Below are positions 1 through 5,107 of a stretch of 5,560 nucleotides of DNA, piece by piece. Source of the stretch: Pseudomonadota bacterium (lineage in GTDB: Bacteria; Myxococcota_A; Polyangia; Fen-1088). The position numbers were made by a program, and so were the translations under genes. Positions within the stretch are counted from its first letter, which is position 1. Each line of letters begins with the position of its first letter. Below the pieces are notes generated by a model. The model searched no databases, was not told the DNA's origin, and worked only from the letters and a program-made list of their open reading frames with translations. The stretch is from assembly GCA_017881285.1 (NCBI GenBank), contig JADGRD010000280.1, forward strand, positions 1-5,560, read 5' to 3'.

Positions 1-641
1 ATGGTCCTCGCCGAAAGGCTCACCACGTAGAAGAGCTCTCGCGCCCGCATGTCGCTGGCGCGCACCAGCTTCTCCGCCGCGCGGCGGACCAGGCACAACT
101 TGCGTTCGAAGGCGGCCGTGTCGATGACGCCGCCGCCGCGCCCCACGAACACCTGGCGAATCAACGGCCGCGAGGCGAGCGCGCTCTTGCCCAGCCCGGT
201 GGGATTGACGGGGACATCGCGCCAGCCGAGCACGGTCAACCCAAGCAGCGCGACAGCCCGTTCGAACAGCCGCTGGCAGTGGGCGCCCTCGTCCGCGTCG
301 CGGGGCAGAAACACCATGCCCACGCCGTACTCCTCGGGGCCGGGAAGCTCGATGCCGATCGCCGAGGCCACGTTGTGCATGAACGCGTCGGGGATCTGGA
401 GCAGGATGCCGGCGCCATCGCCGGTGTTCTCCTCGCAACCGCAGGCGCCACGGTGGGCCAGGTTTTCCAGGACCTGAATGCCGTTGCGGATGATCTGGTT
501 CGACTTGCGGCCCTCGACGTCGACGACCAGGCCGACCCCGCACGCATCGTGCTCGTAGCTTGGGTCATAGAGTCCTTCTGCGCCGCGTTGGGCATGTAGG
601 CTGTATGGCTCCTGGGGCTTGTCGGCTCTGCTCTTTTCCAT
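1..641 (-). CDS. gltB: Glutamate synthase large subunit, N-terminal part (truncated by window edge)
   Basis: The gene reads leftward and 213 codons are visible before the window ends. The product makes two glutamates from 2-oxoglutarate and glutamine-derived ammonia in the cytoplasm. The visible part is the first half of the class-II (Ntn) glutamine amidotransferase domain. Residues 25-37 read YDPSYEHDACGVG, so Cys34 is the expected nucleophile, freed by removal of a 33-residue propeptide; such propeptides are known in this family. LAHRGACGCEENTGDGAG at about 61-78 and ILLQIPD at 79-85 are hallmark GltB segments and separate it from other class-II amidotransferases such as GlmS or PurF. The ATG at 639-641 is preceded by GGAG (plus-strand CTCC at 647-650) with 5 nt spacing. 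The FMN, 2-oxoglutarate and glutamate-synthase domains lie outside the window. It is divergent from the regulator gene at 888. Confidence 0.95.
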   Translation of the reverse strand, partial: MEKSRADKPQEPYSLHAQRGAEGLYDPSYEHDACGVGLVVDVEGRKSNQIIRNGIQVLENLAHRGACGCEENTGDGAGILLQIPDAFMHNVASAIGIELPGPEEYGVGMVFLPRDADEGAHCQRLFERAVALLGLTVLGWRDVPVNPTGLGKSALASRPLIRQVFVGRGGGVIDTAAFERKLCLVRRAAEKLVRASDMRARELFYVVSLSART

Positions 642-646
642 GGTCG

Positions 647-650
647 CTCC
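647..650 (-). promoter_or_regulatory. Ribosome binding site of gltB
   Basis: GGAG on the minus strand sits 5 nt upstream of the ATG at 639-641. It supports that start, which gives a propeptide of 33 residues before the catalytic Cys. Confidence 0.7.
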
Positions 651-719
651 GGCGGGGCGCGCCTTTGACCCCTCCCTGCATAGGTGGTTACTGGAAACGT
701 AGCGCCCGGCTGACACCCC

Positions 720-735
720 AGCAATCGCTGAGCCC
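720..735 (-). promoter_or_regulatory. Candidate sigma-54 (-24/-12) promoter for gltB
   Basis: On the minus strand the sequence GGGCTCAGCGATTGCT has the required GG-N10-GC spacing (GG at 734-733, GC at 722-721). It matches 9 of the 12 specified positions of the TGGCACG-N4-TTGCW consensus, including the full TTGCT. Transcription would start near 709 and leave a leader of about 68 nt. Sigma-54 control of a nitrogen-assimilation gene would make sense. However, a 9/12 match in a GC-rich 250-bp region scanned on both strands is not far from chance. A weak sigma-70 pair, TTGCTG and TACGTT with 17 nt spacing, overlaps the same place and is the alternative. Confidence 0.25.
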
Positions 736-739
736 AATT

Positions 740-761
740 CACCCCCATAGTTTTCGGGGTG
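740..761. repeat. Short inverted repeat in the divergent promoter region
   Basis: CACCCC (740-745) and GGGGTG (756-761) are perfect inverted copies around a 10-nt AT-rich centre. The second arm touches the first unit of the 11-bp direct repeats. It could be a protein-binding site or a weak hairpin. No T-tract follows in either direction, so it is not a terminator. Confidence 0.35.
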
Positions 762-793
762 GAAATACATAGGAAATATTTCGGAAATAATTG
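761..793 (+). promoter_or_regulatory. Three 11-bp-spaced direct repeats (GGAAATA + 4 bp), putative regulator operator
   Basis: GGAAATA occurs at 761-767, 772-778 and 783-789, exactly 11 bp apart, each followed by a variable AT-rich 4-mer (CATA, TTTC, ATTG). A conserved 7-mer plus 4-bp spacer is the layout of PhoB-type boxes bound by head-to-tail dimers of OmpR/PhoB-family winged-helix proteins. Actinobacterial GlnR sites likewise use 5-bp GNNAC-like half sites separated by 6 bp. Read as 5-mers this array is GAAAT at 762, 773 and 784, followed by GTGAC at 796 and GACAA at 807. A gene for a protein of this fold starts about 95 bp downstream and gltB starts about 120 bp away on the other side. 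Autoregulation and gltB control are inferences; the repeat itself is directly visible. Confidence 0.55.
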
Positions 794-812
794 TCGTGAC
801 AAATCAGACAAT
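790..812. repeat. Inverted repeat ATTGTC / GACAAT next to the 11-bp repeats
   Basis: ATTGTC at 790-795 pairs with GACAAT at 807-812. A nested tighter palindrome, TTGTC-GT-GACAA, spans 791-802. It abuts the direct-repeat array and lies just upstream of the candidate -35 at 824, a usual place for an operator. The protein that would bind is unknown. Confidence 0.35.
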
Positions 813-823
813 GGAAACATGAA

Positions 824-852
824 TTGCGACGATGTAGCTGAAAAAATACTGT
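824..852 (+). promoter_or_regulatory. Candidate sigma-70-type promoter of the regulator gene
   Basis: TTGCGA (824-829, 4/6 match to TTGACA) and TACTGT (847-852, 3/6 match to TATAAT) are separated by 17 bp, in the most AT-rich part of the window. Initiation would fall near 859 and give a leader of about 29 nt before the ATG at 888. The hexamers are weak, which would fit a promoter that needs an activator bound upstream. Confidence 0.35.
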
Positions 853-887
853 TTTCCCCAACAGGTCTGGATTATGTTTCTTGACCG

Positions 888-1580
888 ATGCGCGCTCTCG
901 TCGTGACCTCCAAACCGCAACTCGGCGTTTCCGAACCCGACTCACCTGCCGCGGCTCTTCGCGATCTGGGATGCGAGGTTGTTTGCGTCGGCTACGACAT
1001 GGATGATCTCCCCGACGACATCGAGCACGTTCGCCCCTCGGTCGTGGTGGTGGATGCCGGACCGCATCTCGAAGTCGGCCGGGCGGTCGTCCGGCACACC
1101 AAGCAAGTCCCCACGCTGGCCGACATCCCCATTCTCCTGTGCATCGAAGTGTCGCGCCTGGCCGGGCTGGACCCCGAGCTGGGCATGGACGATTTCATTC
1201 TGTCGCCCCTCGTCGGTCCCGAGCTCTACGCGCGCGTCCGCCAGCTCGACTGGCGGTTGTCCTCGTTCTCGGCCGCCGGCCGCATCAAGCTGGGCGATCT
1301 GGTCATCGACACGGTCGCGGTCGAGGCCACGTTTCGCGGCCGCGTGCTCAAGCTACCGCGCCAGGAATTCCAACTTCTCAAGTTCCTGGCCGCCGGGGCC
1401 GGCCGCGTCTTCACGCGCGAGCAACTGCTCTCGCGCGTGTGGGGCTACCGCTACACCGGCAACACGCGGACCGTCGACATCCACGTGCGCCGCCTGCGCG
1501 CCAAGCTGGGCTCGGGCGCCGACATGATCGAAACCGTGCGCCACGTGGGCTACAAGATGAAGTCTCCCGCGGCGTCTTGA
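888..1580 (+). CDS. OmpR/PhoB-family winged-helix regulator with degenerate receiver domain (GlnR-like)
   Basis: The product is a 230-residue DNA-binding transcription regulator. Residues 1-122 have receiver-like spacing: a first strand (ALVV, 3-6), VVVVDAG with Asp56 at the usual phosphoacceptor site, and DDFILSPL (101-108). The active site is not intact. The acidic pair after strand 1 is replaced by Thr-Ser, the Thr/Ser after strand 4 by Cys-Ile-Glu (85-87), and the Lys of the usual TKP motif by Ser106. Residues 132-225 form a full trans_reg_C winged helix: LPRQEFQLLKFL (156-167), RVFTREQLLSRVWGY (173-187) and the recognition helix TRTVDIHVRRLRAKLG (193-208), ending HVGYKM. Phosphorylation-independent action is inferred; actinobacterial GlnR shows similar losses and is the closest functional analogy from memory. 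No histidine kinase gene is adjacent. The ATG at 888 has only a weak Shine-Dalgarno. The stop codon overlaps the pheA ribosome binding site, so the two genes are probably co-translated. Confidence 0.85.
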   Translation: MRALVVTSKPQLGVSEPDSPAAALRDLGCEVVCVGYDMDDLPDDIEHVRPSVVVVDAGPHLEVGRAVVRHTKQVPTLADIPILLCIEVSRLAGLDPELGMDDFILSPLVGPELYARVRQLDWRLSSFSAAGRIKLGDLVIDTVAVEATFRGRVLKLPRQEFQLLKFLAAGAGRVFTREQLLSRVWGYRYTGNTRTVDIHVRRLRAKLGSGADMIETVRHVGYKMKSPAAS

Positions 1581-1584
1581 GGGA
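1579..1584 (+). promoter_or_regulatory. Ribosome binding site of pheA overlapping the upstream stop codon
   Basis: GAGGGA starts inside the TGA stop (1578-1580) of the regulator gene and lies 9 nt before the GTG at 1594. This supports that start and suggests translational coupling. Confidence 0.65.
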
Positions 1585-1593
1585 CCAACCAGC

Positions 1594-2475
1594 GTGAAGC
1601 AAGGATTGGCGGCGAAAAAACGCAGAATTCGGGTTGCGTTCCAGGGCGAGCGCGGCGCGTTTTCCGAGGAAGCCGCCCGCCGCATCCTGGGCGAGAAGAT
1701 CGAGCCCTGTCCCAAGCGCGAGTTCGACGAGATGTTCGAGGCCGTCATCCGCGACGAGGCCGACTGCGCGGTGGTGCCCATCGAAAACACCCTCGCCGGC
1801 TCGGTCATCAAGAACTACGACCTGCTGGTGGACTACGATCTGGAGATCATCGGCGAGCTGGTCTTGCGCGTGGCCCACAACTTGATCGCGCCCAAGGGAA
1901 CGCGCCTGCCGTCTCTGCGCAAGATCTATTCCCACCCGGTCGCGCTGGCCCAGTGCGAGGATTTCCTGCACAAGCTGCGCCTGGAGATCCCGAGACTCGA
2001 GATTCTGCCCGCCTACGACACGGCCGGCGCGGTCAAGCTGGTCGTCGAGAACGGCCGGCACGACGAGGCCGCCATCGCCAGCCGGGCCGCCGCGACCACC
2101 TACCGCGCACAGATTCTCGCCGAAGGGATAGAAAGCAACCCGCAGAACTTCACCCGCTTCTTCGTCATGGCGCGACCCGACCGGCGGGGCGGCGTGCGGC
2201 TCAAGACGCGCTCGCGCGAGATCAAGACCAGCATCGTCTTCCGCACCACCAACAAGCCGGGCGCCCTCTTCCACGCGCTCGAGGCCTTCGCCAAGGGCAA
2301 GATCGATCTCGCCAAGATCGAATCGCGCCCCATCGTGGGCCGGCCCTGGGAATACTCGTTCTATCTGGATTTCATGGGCGATCGCAACGCGCCAGCGGCC
2401 CGGCGGGCCCTCGCCAGCCTGACCATGGTCGCGGAAAGCTTGCGCATCTTCGGTTCCTACCCGCGGGCAGAGTAA
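1594..2475 (+). CDS. pheA: Prephenate dehydratase (monofunctional, with C-terminal ACT domain)
   Basis: The 293-residue cytoplasmic enzyme converts prephenate to phenylpyruvate with loss of CO2 and water, the committed step to phenylalanine. The catalytic domain spans about residues 11-193. It starts RVAFQGERGAFSEEAA (13-28) and contains VVPIENTLAGSV (60-71), YSHPVALAQC (112-121), AYDTAGAVK (140-148) and NFTRFFV (185-191), in which Thr187-Arg-Phe is the catalytic TRF motif. The ACT domain (about 210-288) carries KPGALF (221-226) and ESRP (243-246), the two segments that bind phenylalanine for feedback inhibition, so allosteric control is expected. No chorismate mutase domain is present, unlike the fused P-protein of E. 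coli; the length fits monofunctional PheA. The start is GTG, 13 nt after the regulator gene. The final transamination of phenylpyruvate usually uses glutamate, a loose metabolic link to gltB. Confidence 0.95.
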   Translation: MKQGLAAKKRRIRVAFQGERGAFSEEAARRILGEKIEPCPKREFDEMFEAVIRDEADCAVVPIENTLAGSVIKNYDLLVDYDLEIIGELVLRVAHNLIAPKGTRLPSLRKIYSHPVALAQCEDFLHKLRLEIPRLEILPAYDTAGAVKLVVENGRHDEAAIASRAAATTYRAQILAEGIESNPQNFTRFFVMARPDRRGGVRLKTRSREIKTSIVFRTTNKPGALFHALEAFAKGKIDLAKIESRPIVGRPWEYSFYLDFMGDRNAPAARRALASLTMVAESLRIFGSYPRAE

Positions 2476-2496
2476 TCGCACGACCAAGCCTTGACG

Positions 2497-2515
2497 TCCG
2501 CCCCGCCTCGGCGGA
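2497..2515 (+). promoter_or_regulatory. Hairpin covering the fabI ribosome binding site
   Basis: TCCGCC (2497-2502) and GGCGGA (2510-2515) are perfect complements around a 7-nt loop. The second arm includes the first bases of GGAAG (2513-2517), the only good Shine-Dalgarno before fabI. The hairpin may lower initiation or make it depend on ribosomes arriving from pheA. A regulatory role is inferred. Confidence 0.3.
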
Positions 2516-2527
2516 AGCATGGGTGGC

Positions 2528-3439
2528 ATGCTGACGATCGATCTGCGAGGGAAACGCGCGCTGGTGGCTGGCGTGGCCGACGACGGCGGGTTCGGGTTCG
2601 CCATCGCGAAGGCGCTGGCCGAGGCCGGCGCGTCCATCTGCCTCGGCACCTGGCCGCCCGCGCTCGGCATCTTTGCAACCATGCTCGAACGCGGCAAGCT
2701 CGACCGATCGCTCGCGTTCGCCAGCGGCGGCAAGCTCGTCTTCGAGCGCATCTACCCACTCGACGCCGACTATGATGTGGCCGCGGACATTCCCGCGGCC
2801 GTGCGCGACAGTAAACGCTACCGCGACCTGGGCGACGTCAGCATCGGCGGCCTCGCCGAGCGGCTGGCGGCGGACTTCGGCGACCAGTGCCTCGACATCG
2901 TCGTGCATAGCCTGGCCAACGCGCCCGAGGTGAAGAAGCCCCTGCTCGAAACCAGCCGCCACGGCTATCTGGCCGCGGTCGGCACCAGCGCCTATTCCTT
3001 CGCCTCCATGCTCGGCCGGCTTGGCCCGCTGGTGCGCTCCGGCGCCTCGTTCCTGGCCATTTCCTATCTCGCGGCCGAGCGGGTAGTGCCGGGCTACGGC
3101 GGCGGCATGTCGTCGGCGAAAGCGGCGCTGGAGAGCGACACGCGCACACTGGCCTTCGAGGCCGGCCGCAAGTGGGGACTGCGCGTGAACGTCATTTCGG
3201 CCGGCCCCCTCGCCTCGCGCGCCGCGTCTGCAATAGGCGACATCGGGAGCATGATCGAGCACTGTCGCGTAGCGTCGCCAATCCCCGAGGCCATCACGGC
3301 CAGCGACGTGGGAAACGCAGCGTTATTCCTTTCCAGCCCCCTCGCGGCCGGAATCACCGCAACAACTCTGTATGTTGATAAGGGTTACCATGCGATGGGG
3401 GTTTCTGGTGACGCAGACCCCACATGTCGTCCCCTGTGA
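2528..3439 (+). CDS. fabI: Enoyl-[acyl-carrier-protein] reductase, plant/chlamydial type
   Basis: The product is a 303-residue short-chain dehydrogenase fold enzyme that reduces trans-2-enoyl-ACP with NAD(P)H in the last step of each fatty acid elongation cycle. Numbering from the ATG at 2528, GKRALVAGVADDGGFGFAIAKAL (8-30) is the nucleotide-binding Gly-rich loop, LGTWPPALGIF (39-49) and HSLANAPEVKKPLLETSRHGY (127-147) are typical of the plant-like group, and SYLAAERVVPGYGGGMSSAK (179-198) holds Tyr180, Tyr190 and Lys198, the catalytic triad of FabI. AGPLASRAA (225-233) closes the substrate pocket. A longer segment at about 55-105, absent from E. coli FabI (262 residues), explains the greater length and is shared with plastid and chlamydial enzymes. 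The ATG at 2519 is in frame but only 1 nt from GGAAG; the ATG at 2528 has usable spacing (10 nt) and gives the family-like start MLTIDLRGK, so it is preferred. The C-terminal tail (GDADPTCRPL) is unusual. Confidence 0.93.
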   Translation: MLTIDLRGKRALVAGVADDGGFGFAIAKALAEAGASICLGTWPPALGIFATMLERGKLDRSLAFASGGKLVFERIYPLDADYDVAADIPAAVRDSKRYRDLGDVSIGGLAERLAADFGDQCLDIVVHSLANAPEVKKPLLETSRHGYLAAVGTSAYSFASMLGRLGPLVRSGASFLAISYLAAERVVPGYGGGMSSAKAALESDTRTLAFEAGRKWGLRVNVISAGPLASRAASAIGDIGSMIEHCRVASPIPEAITASDVGNAALFLSSPLAAGITATTLYVDKGYHAMGVSGDADPTCRPL

Positions 3440-3480
3440 GATGGGCTCCTCAAATTCAACATAAGGAGTATAGTGTGCGC

Positions 3481-3485
3481 AGGAG
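3481..3485 (+). promoter_or_regulatory. Ribosome binding site for the TPR/beta-barrel protein
   Basis: AGGAG lies 6 nt before the GTG at 3492. The frame is closed upstream by a TAG at 3471, and no other start codon lies between, so this site fixes the start. A second strong site, AAGGAG at 3463-3468, lies just upstream but serves different frames. Confidence 0.75.
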
Positions 3486-3491
3486 TCGTCC

Positions 3492-5099
3492 GTGGGCCAG
3501 CCACTACGCCTGTGCACAGCTTTGGCCGCCATCATGGCGGCCTTGAGTACATCCAGCACGCGTGCCGCGGAGCCGGCGGCCATCGGAGAAGCCGCGGTCG
3601 AGCGAATGATCGACCTGAACCGAAAGGCATTCGCTGACTTACGAAATCAGCGCTTCCAGGCCGCCAAGTACTGGCTCGCGGAAGCCCTGGTGATCGGCGA
3701 GACCGCCGGTCTCGAGAACGACGAGATGACCGCGCGCACCTACGTGCACCTCGCCGTCGTCTATCTCACCGGGCTCAAGGACCGCGAGCAGGCCATCAAG
3801 CAGTTCACGCTCGCGCTCAAGATCGACCCGAACATCACCATCAGCGCCGGACTGGAAACGCCGGCCCTCAAGTCGGCCTACTTGCAGGCGCGCGAGCAGA
3901 TGGATCTGCCGCCCAACCCGGACGCCACCGTGGCGCTGGCATCGCCCGCAGCCGAAGCCAAGGCGTCGTCGCCGGCGACCGGGGAAAAGCTCGGGCCGCC
4001 TCCCGCAGCCGGCAGCGGCACCGGGGACGCCCTGGATCCCGATCTGCCAGCGCGCGTTCCCGCGCCCATCTACTGTTCCGTGCCCTTCGAGATCCCACGC
4101 GAACAGGATCTCCTCGTGCGCTGCCTGACCCAGAAGCAACAGAAGCGAGCCAGTGCCACGCTCTACTATCGCCTGGACGGCACCTCGACGAGGTATGCCG
4201 CCTTGCCCATGGCCCACAGCCCGAAGGGCTGGTTGATTGCGGTGATTCCGGGCAGCGATATCAAGGGCAAGTCCCTCTCGTACTACGTCAAGGCTCAGCT
4301 TCCCAGCGCGCAGGCTCCGCTCTATAGCGGCTACCCCGAAGCGCCGAAAGCCCTGCTCATTAGAAGCGTGAGTCCGAGCGGTGGCCAGGCGGCAGACGGG
4401 GCGCCAGCGACGGAGCCGGCGCCCCTCAGCAACGGCGGGAACAGGTACCGCCGCGGGCCCGGGGTCGTGTGGCTCGCGCTCGGCGGCGGAACCGGCACGG
4501 TCTATCACGCGCGGGAGCCGGTCGACACCAACACCAAGGTCATCGGCACCAACCCGATGTACGTCGAGTCCGGCTTCTCACCCGCCTTCCTCTTCCAACT
4601 CGAGCCGGAGATCGGCTACCAACTCACGCACCATTTCTCGGTTTCCGCCTTCCTCCGCTATCAATACGCACCCGCGGACGGCGCCGCCTTCACCCCCGCC
4701 GCGGGACAACGTGCAATCTTGACCTCGGCCTTCGCCGGCTTCGCGCGCGCCCAGTATCTGTTCGGCAGCAGCGGCAACTTCCAGTCCTATCTGTCGGGCG
4801 GCGCGGGCCTGGGGAGGAACTTCCTGGCCGTGGTCGACAAGCGTTGCGACGCCAACCTGTGCACCCTCGACCACAGCGATACGCTGCACGGGGGCCTGGT
4901 GGGCCTGACCGCCGGCCTGGGTTTGATCTATCGCTTCTCGCCGAGCTTCGGCCTGGTGTTCGACGTCAAGGAGATCATGACCCTGCCCAAGGTCATGGCG
5001 TTGACCGAGTTCAACTTGGGATTCGAATTCGCGCACGACTTCCACGCGGCGGCCGCGCCCAGGCGCGCGGACACCGAGGATGTCGTCGCCTGGCGGTAA
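3492..5099 (+). CDS. Exported TPR-domain / outer-membrane beta-barrel protein, unknown function
   Basis: The 535-residue product has a Sec-type signal peptide: Arg6, hydrophobic LCTALAAIMAAL (7-18), and likely cleavage after TRA (25) or nearby. Residues 33-140 are helical and TPR-like (FADLRNQRFQAAKYWLAEAL, then TYVHLAVVYLTG, then REQAIKQFTLALKIDPN). About 144-190 is an Ala/Pro/Gly-rich linker. About 191-290 looks like a beta-sandwich (IYCSVPFEI, ATLYYRLDG, GWLIAVIPG, LSYYVKAQ) with Cys195 and Cys211, possibly a disulfide. A second low-complexity linker leads to about 325-517, an amphipathic beta-strand region (VVWLALGGGTG, FLRYQYAPA, YLSGGAGLG, LGLIYRFS, FNLGFEFAHDF) consistent with an 8- to 10-strand outer-membrane barrel; Cys452 and Cys457 lie in a predicted surface loop. 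A charged 18-residue tail follows the last strand. Similar TPR-plus-barrel proteins are common in myxobacteria. Substrate and role are unknown; a structural or scaffolding role in the envelope is a guess. Confidence 0.75.
   Translation: MGQPLRLCTALAAIMAALSTSSTRAAEPAAIGEAAVERMIDLNRKAFADLRNQRFQAAKYWLAEALVIGETAGLENDEMTARTYVHLAVVYLTGLKDREQAIKQFTLALKIDPNITISAGLETPALKSAYLQAREQMDLPPNPDATVALASPAAEAKASSPATGEKLGPPPAAGSGTGDALDPDLPARVPAPIYCSVPFEIPREQDLLVRCLTQKQQKRASATLYYRLDGTSTRYAALPMAHSPKGWLIAVIPGSDIKGKSLSYYVKAQLPSAQAPLYSGYPEAPKALLIRSVSPSGGQAADGAPATEPAPLSNGGNRYRRGPGVVWLALGGGTGTVYHAREPVDTNTKVIGTNPMYVESGFSPAFLFQLEPEIGYQLTHHFSVSAFLRYQYAPADGAAFTPAAGQRAILTSAFAGFARAQYLFGSSGNFQSYLSGGAGLGRNFLAVVDKRCDANLCTLDHSDTLHGGLVGLTAGLGLIYRFSPSFGLVFDVKEIMTLPKVMALTEFNLGFEFAHDFHAAAAPRRADTEDVVAWR
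3524..3542 (+). repeat. Perfect 9-bp inverted repeat in the signal-peptide coding region
   Basis: GGCCGCCAT (3524-3532) and ATGGCGGCC (3534-3542) are exact inverted copies around one base. In mRNA this gives an 8-bp GC-rich stem with a TCA loop about 30 nt after the GTG start. It encodes the hydrophobic core LAAIMAAL. It may slow translation during export or simply reflect Ala-rich GC-rich coding. Confidence 0.5.
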
Positions 5100-5107
5100 C
5101 GCTCGCC

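Noticed and set aside
49..599. Plus-strand frames opposite gltB
   Set aside because: They are antisense to a confident glutamate synthase N-terminus, and their translations show no family features.
740..761. CACCCC/GGGGTG repeat as a terminator
   Set aside because: It lies between divergent starts, not after a gene, and has no T-tract.
236..820. 194-codon minus-strand frame across the gltB start and the intergenic region
   Set aside because: It overlaps the gltB frame, which carries the family motifs, and runs through the AT-rich regulatory region. It is a shadow.
1411..2751. Long open frame of 446 codons on the minus strand opposite the regulator, pheA and fabI
   Set aside because: It lies opposite three well-recognised genes, its translation is low-complexity and resembles no family, and long antisense frames are expected from GC-rich third positions.
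2372..3262. 296-codon minus-strand frame opposite fabI
   Set aside because: It is opposite a clear FabI coding region with all catalytic residues. The translation has no recognisable domain and reflects codon bias.
3398..3421. Imperfect hairpin at the 3' end of fabI (GGGGT..CTG with CAG-ACCCC) as a possible terminator
   Set aside because: It has a 2-nt bulge, lies inside the coding sequence and is not followed by a T-run, so intrinsic termination is not supported.
3639..4508. 289-codon minus-strand frame opposite the TPR/barrel gene
   Set aside because: The composition is antisense-like and no motif is visible, whereas the plus-strand frame has a signal peptide, Shine-Dalgarno and domain structure.
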